From Dactylorhiza incarnata (taxonomy: Eukaryota > Streptophyta > Magnoliopsida > Asparagales > Orchidaceae), in contig JAWHQI010000074.1 of the NCBI GenBank assembly GCA_033032865.1, positions 9,666,501-9,730,500 on the forward strand: a stretch of DNA of 64,000 bases. Direction: 5' to 3'. A program made the position numbers and the translations under genes. Position 1 is the first letter of the stretch; every line of letters starts with the position of its first letter. Shown one piece after another: positions 34,490-45,701 of this stretch. Under the pieces are notes generated by a model. The model had not been told where the DNA came from and did not search any database. It worked only from the letters and a program-made list of their open reading frames with translations.

Positions 34490-34908
34490 TTTGTTGTTTG
34501 TCATGTGTTTGGAGCAACCCGGTCCAAATATAAAAGGGGTTGAGACCAGTTTCCACTACTCTTCTTTATCCTTAGCCTGCCAACATACCTAAAAAGGAGA
34601 TGAGAGTAAAGATCCGGATACCCAAGAGGTTCCTCCCATAGAATAAGTGGAAACTGTAGGCACCCATATTTGTTTTAAAGCACTACGGCCCTTCTTCCTA
34701 CATGAGTCTGAGGTGTGTCCAAATATATGACATTTGGCACCAGATATAAAAGGGGTTGAGACCCTTTTCGGAGTTTTGTATATACTTTTGTAGGAAGATG
34801 AGGTTACATCAAAATTTTGAAATGATTTTTTATTATAAGAATTACGATTTCTGGATTTACTACTACCGCCGGCGGTAAGAGTTATCGCTGGGCGATAGCT
34901 CCCAGTAA
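34490..34908 (-). pseudogene. S2 gag/protease remnant with deletion
   Basis: The minus strand encodes KCHIFGHTSDSCRKKG near 34690-34730, a zinc knuckle lacking its first Cys, followed by ALKQIWVPT as in Sirevirus gag-pol linkers. It then jumps to integrase, so protease and most of the integrase core are missing. A 20-bp direct repeat (34528-34547 and 34744-34763) lies within it. Near 34865-34902 two palindromes stand side by side (CTACCGCCGGCGGTA and ATCGCTGGGCGAT). The Athila element enters at 34909. Confidence 0.65.
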
Positions 34909-34913
34909 CATAA

Positions 34914-36229
34914 TGATATAGAAATTTCGTGTTTTGAAATTAAGTGAAGGTTTTCTCCAAAACTATATCCGATTAAGGCAAGTGTACCTTATCGTCTATA
35001 GTATAGGATATTAAGGAATATCAAGGTCGTATTCCACGGGGCGCGTTGATTACTTCTACTTCGAGGAAAGTCACCATTATCTTATCGACAAAATTTTGAG
35101 GTTTGTTTTGCTTAACTAAAAAGACAAAATGCAAGCTAAAAGAAAAGATTAAACGAACATAAAAAAGGCTTAATGCTCAAACATAGTGGAGGGGGAAAAG
35201 GAAAGCAAAATTAACATTGCATGAAAGGAAGAGTGCTTAAGGAGAAAGAGAACATGAAAGGAAGCAAACTTAATTTTATTGAAAACCAAAACGATTACAA
35301 GCTTAAAGAGAGATTACAAAGCTAGGAAAGTAAAGTTACAAGCTTTAATTAACTAGTGCAAGTAAGAAATAAAAGCTAGTACATTACATGAAAAGGAGAA
35401 CATGAAAGCTTAAGGAAAAACATGAACAAGCATTGAAATACTTCACTAACAGCTCTAGCAGCACCTCCCTCACTCCAAAATTCTGAACCCTGGACTCAAG
35501 GAGAGCCTCTGAATTTATAGCAGAAATTTTCAAGCTACACGCCCTCGGTCACGGGCGTGACCTAGGGCGTGTAAACATTGCTGACAGTGGATTTGGCAGT
35601 GGCGTGGACTTTGCGTGACGGCGGCAGAAAATCGGACATTACACGCCCGTGTAACTTTGGTCATGGGCGTGACTTTGGACGGCTTCATTAAATGCAGCGT
35701 GGGCCGGCTTGCGGCGGCGGCGTGCAGGGATCACGCGGGAAAGTCACGGGCGTGACATTTCGGGTCACGGGCGTGTACCTGGGTGCCCTAAATTAATGCA
35801 GCGTGGGCTGGAATTCGGCGCAGCAGAAAGTGTTCATCGAACGAAGCTCAGACTTCGTCGAACGCAGGGGCAGATCATGTTCGTCGAATGCTGCTCCACA
35901 TTCATCGAACGCAGGGGTAGATCGTGTTCGTCGAACGCTGCTCCACATTCGTCGAACGCAGGGGCAGATCGTGTTCGTCGAACGGAGCTCTACTTTCGTC
36001 GATCGCCGATCTTTATGTTACACGCCCTTGGTCACGGGCGTGACTGAGGGCGTGACTTGCGTATTTCTCCAATTTTCCCCAAAATTCTGTAAAAATAAAA
36101 GTAAACTATATTTATAACAGAAATTATAAAAGAAGAGATTTTAAACTAAAATATAAATAAAATTTGCAATTTTAAATTAAAACTAAACTAAATACTATAA
36201 TTAAAAATGTGCATAAATATTACTCATCA
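34914..36229 (-). repeat. Athila E 3' LTR
   Basis: 1316 bp and nearly identical to 43332-44608, apart from one extra 47-bp repeat unit and an 8-bp gap. It carries many GTCACGGGCGTGAC-like palindromes between 35540 and 36050. The frames 35709-36047 and 35803-36117 are repeat artefacts. Confidence 0.93.
35831..36010 (-). repeat. 47-bp tandem repeat in the Athila 3' LTR
   Basis: Units start at 35831, 35878, 35925 and 35972 (the last partial), each with two TTCGTCGAACG-type words. The partner LTR has units at 44257, 44304 and 44351, one fewer. This accounts for most of the length difference between the two LTRs. Confidence 0.9.
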
Positions 36230-36243
36230 AATACCCCCATACT
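36230..36243 (-). other. Athila E polypurine tract
   Basis: The minus strand reads AGTATGGGGGTATT next to the 3' LTR. Confidence 0.75.
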
Positions 36244-37867
36244 TGAGGTTTTGCTATTCTAGAGCAAAAGTGTGAGACATAATTTATAAGACATCCTTAA
36301 AAAAAATTTAATTTTAAACTAAAATTTCATTTAAACCAAAAGTTAAGTTAAGAGTAAATTCAAGGAGGAGTTAAGTCCTAAATTATGATGATGATTTGAA
36401 AAGAGGGAAAAATGTTTAGGCAAGGACTTCTCAAGAAAATTAATTAGTTTAACAATATTGTAGAAATTATAAAACGAGATTAAATTAAAATATAAGAACT
36501 CTATCTTAAAAGAAACTTAAGGAAAAGTAACTTACTAAATATTGCTCTCTCCATAATCTTAAACTAAATCTAGAACAATGATAATTGGCTAAAAGGGATT
36601 TCATAAAATTTGGCATAAGAAGAGATCTTTGATTGGAGGAAATGGAATTTATCCTCATCATGAATATTTTTTTCTTTTTTTTTCTTTTTTTTTCTCTTCT
36701 AATAAAAACCCAAATTGTATATATTTAGGAGTAATGAATTTTATCCTCTTACTCCATGCCATATAATCTTTTAAATGATTTTGGATGCATATGTTTAGGG
36801 AATAATGAATTTTATCCTCTTATTCCCATGACATATGATCTTTTAAAATACTTTTTTTTTATATGTCATCAAAGGGGTAGGGTAGAGAAAAAAAATCTAG
36901 CTAGCTTTAAATTATTTTGAGAGCAAATTCTAGTAAAATTAAATTTCCTAAGATCTAAAAAGTTAGAAGAAAATATAATTGGAATCTAAAGAGGTTTAGC
37001 AAATTCACTATAAAATGAACCCATTTAAAAATAAAAAGAGAAGTCATGCTAAATAAATTCTTTAATCAATTTAAAATCATAAGATGATTCTTAAATCAAG
37101 ATTACCTCAAATTTAAAATTAACAAACTATGATAAACAAAATTTTAGCCAATTAAAAACTTAAACATGCTTATAAACATTCTCAACTAGATTTCTAAGAA
37201 ATCACAAAAACAACAAATAGGAGAGGTAAAAGATTTAAAAAAAAATTGTATTTTAAGTTTTTTCATATATTTTTTTGAATTTTGATATTATCTTTTTTTG
37301 GATTTTTGATAAGAAATAAACAAAAACATATACTAAATAGCTTAAGAAATTTTTTTGTTAATTCTTGGACTTCCCGAGGTATACCCCGTGAAGGGTTCTC
37401 ACGGTACTAGGAGGTGAGATGGGGTGAGGTCCCAAACGTCCCTTTCCAAGATTTAACTTTTTTAATTTTCTAAATTTTTTTTTTGAGTTTTTGGGTTTTA
37501 CAAGTGCTAAAATAGAAGAAAACATAAGAAAATAATTTTTTTAAAAATTTTATAATTTAACAACTATTTACAAAGAACTATTTACACCCTCATACTTAAA
37601 GTTAAACATTGTCCCCAATGTTTAAAACTAAGTATGAAGTTTAAAGAAAAGAAGTAAATAAAGTGCAAGACAAAACAAAAAGGAAATGCATGATAAAAGA
37701 GAAAGAAGAAGGAGAAAGGGCTTCCCTGATTTTTTGAAGTTTGCGCGGGGAAGCGGCGATTACCTACAAAATATGTTAAAGAATAAGAGAAAATAATAAA
37801 AAGATAACTTTGGGGTGCCTCCCAAAAGCGCTTTTTTTAAGGTCACGTAGCTTGACCCACTTGCAGA
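36244..37867 (-). other. Athila E 3' non-coding region
   Basis: About 1.6 kb, AT-rich, with T-rich and A-rich runs (for example near 36670-36700 and 37240-37310) and two TGAATTTTATCCTCTTA-type repeats near 36735 and 36809. No envelope-like open frame was found. Confidence 0.65.
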
Positions 37868-38854
37868 TCATATTATAGGAGGAAGTAAAATCGAGTCACT
37901 CTTTTCATTAGTTAACTCTCCCGAAAGATATAATTTAAGGCGGTGCCCGTTAACTTTGAAGGAACCTTTTTCTGGGTGGGAAATTAGGATCATCCCATAG
38001 GACCAAACCTCTTTAACAATAAAGGGTCCGGACCATCGGGATTTTAGTTTTCCCGGAAAAAGGCGAAGGCGAGAATTATAAAGGAGGACGAGGTCGCCCG
38101 GCGAAAAAGTTTTCGGAAATTTTATATGTTTATCGTGATAAAACTTTGTCCGCTCCTTATATAATTTATTGCTCTCATACGCATTTGCTCGACATTCATC
38201 TAATTCGTTCATTTGAAATTTTCTTTGATCGCCCGCTAAAGTGGAATCGAGATTTAAAAATTTAAGCGCCCAAAATGCGCGGTGTTCTAGTTCGACCGGA
38301 AGGTGGCAAGCCTTGCCATAAACCATTCGATACGGTGTACAACCGATAGCGGTCTTGTACGTCGTTCGATAGGCCCATAGCGCGTCATCGAGCTTTATTG
38401 CACAATCCTTCCGATTAATTGAAACAGTTTTTTCTAAAATCTGTTTTAATTCTCGATTAACAACTTCGACTTGGCCGCTCGTTTGTGGGTGATATGAAGT
38501 GGATAATTTGTGCGTGACACCATATTTTGCTAAGATTTTTGTAAATTGACTATTGCAAAAATGGGTGCCCCGATCACTCAATATAGCGCGTGGCGTGCCA
38601 AATCGAGAAAATAATTTTTTTAAGAAATTAACGACGACTCGCGCATCATTGGTGGGGAGAGCTTGCGCTTCCTCCCACCGCGACATGTAGTCGACCGCCA
38701 CGAGAATATATTTGTTTGAATAAGAGGGAGGGAGAGGACCAACAAAATCAATACCCCAAAGGTCGAAAATTTCGCATTCTAAGAAAATGTTTTGGGGCAT
38801 CTCATCCCGGCGGGAGATGTTCCCCGACCGCTGGCAGCTGTCGCAAGTACTCAC
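37868..38854 (-). pseudogene. Athila E integrase
   Basis: The frame of 328 codons begins inside the zinc region ([19 protein letters not shown]). Core residues are visible: [11 protein letters not shown] (Asp), [10 protein letters not shown] (Asp) and [16 protein letters not shown] (Glu). It continues through [17 protein letters not shown] and [20 protein letters not shown] to [14 protein letters not shown], and ends [12 protein letters not shown]. This matches Athila integrase closely in layout. It is shifted in frame relative to the RNase H part near 38830-38890, so it would not be made as part of the polyprotein. Confidence 0.9.
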
Positions 38855-39692
38855 AAGGGTGTGAGCATCTTTGAAGAGCGGGCCAATAAAAGCCCGCCTC
38901 CAGCGCCTTCCTCACGGTTCGGTTAGAATGATAATGACCACTGGTTGGTCCCTCGTGACAATGACGTAAAATTTTATAACCTTCCTCACTTGAGACGCAT
39001 CTTCTCACCACCTGGTCTGCGCAAACACGGAATAAAAAGGGGTCCTCCCAAAAGTAATTCTTTAAATCAGAAAAGAATGTCTTCTTTTGCTGACTCGAGA
39101 ATTCTTTTGGCAGGACCCGGGCTACTAAATAGTTAGCCAAATCCGCAAACCAGGGGGTAGAAGATGAATTAATATTTTCGAGAGCTAGGAGGCGCTCTTC
39201 GGGAAATTTATCGTTAATGTCGGCCTCTATTAATGCTTCCGAGGAGGGATTTTCTAATCGAGAAAGGTGATCGGCCGCCAAGGTATCGGCTCCCCTTTTG
39301 TCCCGGATCTCTAAATCAAACTCCTGCAAGAGGAGGATCCATTGCAAAAGACGAGGCTTGGCGTCCGATTTACTTAAGAGATACCTAAGCGCGGAGTGAT
39401 CTATGATGACAATAACTTTGGAAAGCGTGATATACGACCTAAACTTATCAAAAGCGAAAATGATTGCTAGAAGTTCCTTTTCGGTAGTGGTGTAGTTTGC
39501 TTGTGCCGACGTGAGTGTTTTGCTCGCATAATAGATCGGGTGAAAATACTTACTCACCCGTTGGCCTAAAATGGCACCAACCGCAATATCACTCGCGTCG
39601 CACATGATTTCAAAAGGGAGCGAACAATCTGGGGCGACTAGAATCGGGGAGTTTATAAGTTCTCTTTGATAAGTTGAAAGGCTAAATGGCAT
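38802..39692 (-). pseudogene. Athila E RNase H and integrase zinc region
   Basis: RNase H motifs are FEIMCDASDIAVGAILGQR, TTTEKELLAIIFAFDKFRSY, VIIDHSALRYLLSK (TDH changed to IDH) and RDKRGADTLAADHLSRLE. The integrase HHCC zinc region then begins (HCHEGPTSGHYH) before a frameshift. Another break near 39700-39816 separates it from RT. Confidence 0.9.
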
Positions 39693-39816
39693 TCATCGTT
39701 AAAAAGAAAAGATGATTCTTTCTCGAGAAGATGGGTTAACGACTTTGTGATTTTGGAAAAATTTTGTATAAAGCGCCGATAGAACCCCACGTGGCCTAGG
39801 AAACTCCTAATAGCTT

Positions 39817-41748
39817 TTACGTTTGTTGGAGGGGGAGCTTTTCAATTACTTCAATCTTGGCCCTATCGACCTCGATCCCCTTGCCCGAAATTTTATGGCC
39901 AAGGACTAATCCTTCTTTGACCATAAAATGGTATTTCTCCCAATTAAGCGCTAAATTCGTTTCCTCACATCGCTGCAACACGCGCTCGAGATTTTTTAAA
40001 CAGTTTTTAAATGAGTTTCCGTACACGGAGAAGTCGTCCATAAACACTTCCATCACCTCCTCAACTAACTCGTCAAATATTGCCAGCATACATCTTTTGA
40101 ATGTAGCTGACGCGTTACAAAGACCGAATGGCATCCTTCGATAAGCGAAGGTGCCAAAGGGACAAGTGAAAGTGGTTTTCTCTTGGTCGTCGGGCGAAAT
40201 CGGGATTTGGAAATATCCCGACAAACCATCGAGAAAACAGTAGTAGGAGTGACCCGAAAGACGCTCTAAAATTTGGTCGATAAATGGTATAGGGAAGTGA
40301 TCCTTACGGGTGGCATCATTTAGTTTTCGGTAGTCGATGCACATCCGCCAACCCGTAACAGTACGGGTTGAGATCAATTTATTATTATCGTTTGCAACTA
40401 CCGTGACGCCACCTTTTTTTGGCACGACTTGTACTGGGCTAACCCAAGTACTATCTGATATCGGGTAGATGATTCCCGCGTCCAGAAGTTTTATGTTGGG
40501 GTTTAGTCGTCGTTGAGGCTGGACCGAGTTGCGGGAATTTTCTTCGAGAAAGATTTTATGAGTGCAGAAAGAAGGGCTTATACCCTTAATATCCGATAAT
40601 TGCCACGCAATTGTGTGGTGGTGCTTTCTTAAGACTGTAGTCAACTCAGAAATTTCTGAGTTGCTAAGATCGGATGAAACGATGACGAGTAGTTTAGACT
40701 CTTTTTCTAAAAACAAATATTGGAGGTGAGAGGGGAGTTGTTTTAACTCTAATTCGGGTGGTTCTTCATAAGAAGTTTTAATTTTCAATTTTTCTAGAAA
40801 TAACGGTTCGGGTGGTGTGGGGTGAGAAACTTCTTCTTCAACATAAAAGAGCTCTACGGGCTCGGAATCACTACTTGCCGATGAAACTAACTCGAGGGAT
40901 GAATCGAACTCACAACACTCTTCCAAGTAAAAACACGAATCATCGTTTTCTAATGTGTTCCGCATCGAGGAATTTATGCCGAAAGTAACTTCATCGTCTC
41001 CAACCCGTAGGAGGAGCTTTCCGTTACTTACGTCTATAATAGCACGGGAGGTGGCAAGGAAGGGGCGGTCGAGTATGAGGGGTACTTCGGCATCCTCTTC
41101 GATGTCAAGAATGACAAAATCCACCGGGAAGATGAATTTGTCAACCTTGACGAGCACGTCCTCCACTATTCCTATCGGATATTTTAAAGAACGATCCGCT
41201 AATTGAATACTCATTCGAGTGGGCCTTGGATTTCCTAGACCTAGCTTTTTGAACAATGAAAACAGCATAAGGTTGATGCTTGCTCCAAGATCCGCTAAGG
41301 CGTGTTTTACTAACGAATTGCCAAATAGACATGGGATGGAAAACCGTCCCGGGTCATTTGCTTTTTTAGGCAATTTGTTGAGTACAACCGCGGAGCATTC
41401 TGCGTTTAAAGAAATATGCGAAATATCTTCTAACTTTTTCTTATTGGAGAGCAACTCTTTAAGATATTTCGCATATTTAGGCATTTGAGAGATAGCCTCG
41501 CAGAAAGGTACATTAATATGGATTTGTTTTAAAACATCTAAAAAATTTTTATAATTTTTTTCGACGCACTCATTTTTAAATTTAGATGGATACGAAATAT
41601 TAGAAGTAGGAGCGCGCAGATTTAAAATAGAAGCATGCGGAGCCGAAAGAGAAGCATGCAGAGCTACCGTAGCGGGCACATTCGAAGATAAATTAAAAGT
41701 AGGAGGAGGAGAGGAAATTACCTTGGGTTCGTCCTGTTTTGAAACCAC
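39817..41748 (-). pseudogene. Athila E gag end, protease and reverse transcriptase
   Basis: An open frame of 643 codons. The N-terminal part is the gag/protease linker (PKYAKYLKELLSNKKKLED). The retropepsin site appears as ALADLGASINLML, with DLGAS in place of DTG/DSG. RT has WVSPVQVVPKKGGVTVV, TVTGWRMCIDYRKLNDATR, CFLDGLSGYFQI and the catalytic FMDD at 40033-40044. Next to NPNIK (about 40490) roughly ten residues normally present before LLDAGIIYPI are missing without loss of frame. The frame ends after EVDRAKIEVIEKL by a shift. Confidence 0.9.
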
Positions 41749-41799
41749 CTCCTTCCCGCTTCGGAGTGTAATCGCGTGCGCGCTCTCCTTTGGATTTTG

Positions 41800-42956
41800 C
41801 TATGTATTCCCCGGTAGTGCTCCTTGTTGACGCTCAGAAATCATCTTTGCGAGCTGGCCCACTTGATTCTCTAAATTTTTGATCGATTTGGTAAGGTTCC
41901 GGATGTTCGTTTCATTTATAGCAACATATTTTGCAAAAACCTCTTCAAGCGGAGAGAGTTTTTGCTGTTGCGGTGGAAAACCGGGTGGATTAAAATTTTG
42001 AGAAATCAAATTTGGAGGCGGAGTTAAGTTAAGAAGTTGATTAGGGGGAGGTTGATTTAGATTCATAGGACGCTGAGCATTTCCTTGGTTGCTCCACGAG
42101 AAATTCGGATGATTCCTATAAGCCGCATTGTATGTGTTGTTATACGGAGCGGTGTTGGGGTTATAGGAAGGCCGAGGCGGATTTCCCATGTAGTCAACAT
42201 GTTCTTCAATTAAAACGTTATTAGCCCAAGGAGGAGTGGCGGAGGAAGCAGACATCTCCGCCACTTGCTTTGTTAAGCGCTCAACTTGTAAAGCCAAATT
42301 TGCGTTTGCGTCTATTTCAAAAATTCCGGCCGGCTTATTAGGCCGCGCTCGGGGCATGTTCCATTGGTACGCATTCGTGGCCATCTCTTCGAAAAGCTCT
42401 TGAGCGGCGATCGGGGTTTTGTTATTTAATGTCCCCCCGACGACCGCATCAATCATTTGCCTCATTTGGAGATTTAAGCCATTATAAAATATTTGCACTT
42501 GTTGCCAAGTGGCAAGTGCGTGGTGAGGGCATCGACGCAAAAGCTCCTTGAAGCGCTCTCATGTGTCATAGAGAGTCTCCGAGTCGATTTGCATGAACGA
42601 CGCAATATCCGTGCGCAATTTAGCGGTCTTTGAAGGCGGGAAATATTTATTTAGAAATTTTTCCGCCACTCGGCCTATGTAGTGATGGATCCCCTAGGTA
42701 GGGAGCCCAGCCACTGCTTGGCCTTAGACCGCAAAGAAAAAGGAAAAAGACGTAATCGAATGGCGTCATCGGTGACGCCATTGATCTTAAAAGTATCGCA
42801 GATTTCAAGGAAGTAAGAAATATGCGAATTTGGATCCTCGTCCGGTTGACCATCGAAGGTCACCGATTGTTGGACCATTTGTATGATGTTGGACTTGATC
42901 TCAAAATTATTGTTCGCCACCGCGGGATGAACAATACTTGACTGTGTGCCATCCAA
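41800..42956 (-). pseudogene. Athila E gag
   Basis: Two frame pieces: 42675-42956 (QPDEDPNSHISYFLEICDTF, LFPFSLRSKAKQWL) and 41800-42540 (WQQVQIFYNGLNLQMRQMID). These are the typical retrotransposon gag domain of Athila/Tat elements. A stop or shift between 42540 and 42675 splits it. The C-terminal part is Asn/Pro-rich, then a short coil-like segment (NIRNLTKSIKNLENQVGQLA). No CCHC knuckle was seen. Confidence 0.85.
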
Positions 42957-43307
42957 ATTCGGTCGCGCCTAATAGGACATGGTCCGTTGCGCGTCCTCAT
43001 CAGGATTTGGCTCTTTAAGATTAGGAGGATTAAGATTATGATCCATATTCGCTGTGTTAGTGTCCACGATCGAATCTTCGGATTCTACTTGATTTTCCTG
43101 ATCACGAGAACGGCGGTGCCTCAAAAAGGTTCACTCGATCTCCGGATCAAAAGGAATAATCGAAGTGCTACCTCGGATTATACACTAAAAAGAGAAAAAA
43201 GGAAGAGGAAAAACTATTTTTTTTTTTAATTTAGAAAAAACAAAATAAAATAAAAAGAAGCATGGTAAAATTAATAGCTATCCTCTTTTCAAAATATCTA
43301 TGCAAAG

Positions 43308-43325
43308 CCCCCGGCAACAGCGCCA
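43308..43325 (-). other. Athila E primer binding site
   Basis: The minus strand reads TGGCGCTGTTGCCGGGGG, six bases inside the 5' LTR. This is the form seen in Athila-type elements (one base from TGGCGCCGTTGCC). Confidence 0.85.
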
Positions 43326-43331
43326 AAAACT

Positions 43332-44608
43332 TGATATAGAAATTTCTTGTTTTGAAATTAAGTGGAGGTTTGAAGGTCTTCTCCAAAACTATATCTGATT
43401 AAGGCAAGTGTACCTTATCGTCTATAGTATAGGATATTTAGGAATATCAAGGTCGTATTCCACGGGGCGCGTTGATTACTTCTACTTCGAGGAAAGTCAC
43501 CATTATCTTATCGACGAAATTTTGAGGTTTGTTTTGCTTAACTAAAAAAGACAAAATGAAAGCTAAAAGAAAAGATTAAACGAACATAAAAAGGCTTAAT
43601 GCTCAAACATAGTGGAGGGGGAAAAGGAAAGCAAAATTAACATTGCATGAAAGGAAGAGTGCTTAAGGAGAAAGAGAACATGAAAGGAAGCAAACTTAAT
43701 TTTATTGAAAACCAAAACGATTACAAGCTTAAAGAGAGATTACAAAGCTAGGAAAGTAAAGTTACAAGCTTTAATTAACTAGTGCAAGTAAGAAATAAAA
43801 GCTAGTACATTACATGAAAAAGAGAACATGAAAGCTTAAGGAAAAACATGAACAAGCATTGAAAGACTTCACTAACAGCTCTAGCAGCACCTCCCTCACT
43901 CCAAAATTCTGAACCCTAGACTCAAGGAGAGCCTCTGAATTTATAGCAAAAATTTTCAAGCTACACGCCCTCGGTCACGGGCGTGACCTAGGGCGTGTAA
44001 ACATTGCTGGCAGTGGATCTGGCAGTGGCGTGGACTTTGCGTGACGGCGGCAGAAAATCGGACATTACAGGCCCATATAACTTTGGTCACGGGCGTGACT
44101 TTGGACGGCTTCATTAAATGCAGCGTGGGCCAGCTTGCGGCGGCGGCGTGCAGGGATCACGCGGGAAAGTCATGGGCGTGACATTTCGGGCCACGGGCGT
44201 GTACCTGGGCGCCCTAAATTAATGCAGCGTGTGCTGGAATTCGGCGCGGCAGAAAGTGTTCGTCGAATGAAGCTCAGACTTCGTCGAACTCAGGGGCAGA
44301 TCGTGTTCGTCGAACGCTGCTCCACATTCGTCGAACGCAGGGGCAGATCATGTTTGTCGAACGGAGCTCTACTTTCGTCGATCGCCGATCTTTAGGTTAC
44401 ACGCCCTTGGTCACGGGCGTGACTGAGGGCGTGACTTTCGTTTTTCTCCAATTTTTCCCAAAATTCTGTAAAAATAAAAGTAAACTATATTTAGAACAGA
44501 AATTATAAAAGAAGTGATTTTAAACTAAAATATAAATAAAATTTGCAATTTTAAATTAAAACTAAACTAAATACTATAATTAAAAATATGCATAAATACT
44601 ACTCATCA
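43332..44608 (-). repeat. Athila E 5' LTR
   Basis: 1277 bp, partner of 34914-36229, with the same palindrome cluster (43970-44440) and one fewer 47-bp unit. It ends TACTCATCA before the CATAA duplication. Confidence 0.93.
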
Positions 44609-44613
44609 CATAA

Positions 44614-45700
44614 CTAAGCCCATATTTTGCACCACCATGGAATTGGTTGGCCAAGATCATATCAAGAGACCTTTGGCCAACACCAAATTTTTCAATGGCC
44701 ATGTTTAAATAGTGAATTCGGGCTTTAAGAGCGGTGTTTTACATTACGAACATAACTCACCGATTCACAAAAGATTTCTTTCCTTCTTCTATTTGAGAAA
44801 GAGAGATTTTTAAAGTTTTTTCTAAGTCCTCCTTTTTCTTAGTAAGTAATTCGATAGTGGAGTGGGGCTTAGAAAGAGCTTCTTCAAGATCTTTCATTCT
44901 TGCCAAGGAGTGATTGCACTCTTGGCAAGCTACTTTCTCTTTCCCTAATAGTTGAGCTTCTTTAGATAATTTTTTGTTTTCCTTTAACAAAAGTTTATTT
45001 TGAGTTTTTAGAAGATCAATATCTTGTAAACTTTTGTCAAGCAAGTTTATAACTACTTAGAATATAAATCATCAAAAGTAGGAGGAGGTACCTCAATGTC
45101 GCTTTAGACACTACATTCACCATCAGATAGTGTATTGCTCCTTGTCATGAGGCACATGTTGGCCTCTTCTTCACTACTAGAGGAAGATCCGTTTGATTCC
45201 TCAGAGGAAGAGTCATCCCAAGTAGTCGTCTTTAGTACCTTCTTTTTCTCCTTGACCTTGTGCCTCTTTTCTTTTAGCTCTTTCAGATATTTCGGGCACT
45301 GGCTCCGAATGTGTCCGGTCTTTCTGCAATGGTAACACTCTGGTGGTGGTCGCTCATAATCGTCATCGTCGCTACCTTTTCCTTTCTTCGATGTGGATCC
45401 CTTGTTGATGAAATACTTCCGGAAGGTGTTTATCCTTTTCAGATTCTTCATGAATCTCTTAAACTTCTTCACAAATAGGCTCCCCTCATCCTCTTCGTCA
45501 CCATCATCTCCATTGCCCTCCTTCTTTGATTTTAATGCCAAAGCCTTCTTTTTGGCTCCATATTGTACTTTTGTTGTTGAATTTTAAGTTCAACCTCATG
45601 GGTTTTGAGATTTCCAATGAGACTCTCGATTTGAAGCTTCTTTAGATCGTGCGAATCTGAGATGACATCACCTTTGAATCTGAGATGGCGTCAATGTCCA
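44614..45700 (-). pseudogene. S2 gag, 5'-truncated
   Basis: The minus strand encodes LKKLQIESLIGNLKTHEVEL (about 45570-45640), a basic segment, and the CCHC knuckle CYHCRKTGHIRSQC near 45310. An acidic Ser/Glu tract (SSSEESNGSSSSSEEEAN) and a coiled coil (LLKTQNKLLLKENKKLSKEA, 44757-45044) follow. This is the Sirevirus gag layout. Frameshifts lie near 45550 and 45060. The N-terminus, 5' LTR and primer site are missing: sequence changes to Harbinger relic at about 45700. An 18-bp imperfect repeat (45653-45670, 45676-45693) sits at this junction. Confidence 0.82.
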
Positions 45701-45701
45701 A

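Larger units (their letters stand above)
34914..44608 (-). mobile_element. E: Ty3/Gypsy Athila-like retrotransposon, inserted in S2
   Basis: It lies on the minus strand with LTRs at 34914-36229 and 43332-44608 (TGATATAGAAATTTC to TACTCATCA) and the duplication CATAA at 34909-34913 and 44609-44613. The primer site has the TGGCGCTGTTGCCGGGG form typical of Athila. Gag, protease, RT, RNase H and integrase follow in Gypsy order. The integrase C-terminal part ([29 protein letters not shown]) is typical of Athila. Frameshifts break the polyprotein. No envelope-like gene was found in the 1.6 kb after integrase, where many Athila elements have one. Confidence 0.93.

Noticed and set aside
35709..36117. 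Arg-rich open frames on the plus strand
   Set aside because: They are generated by the 47-bp TTCGTCGAACG repeat in the Athila LTR.
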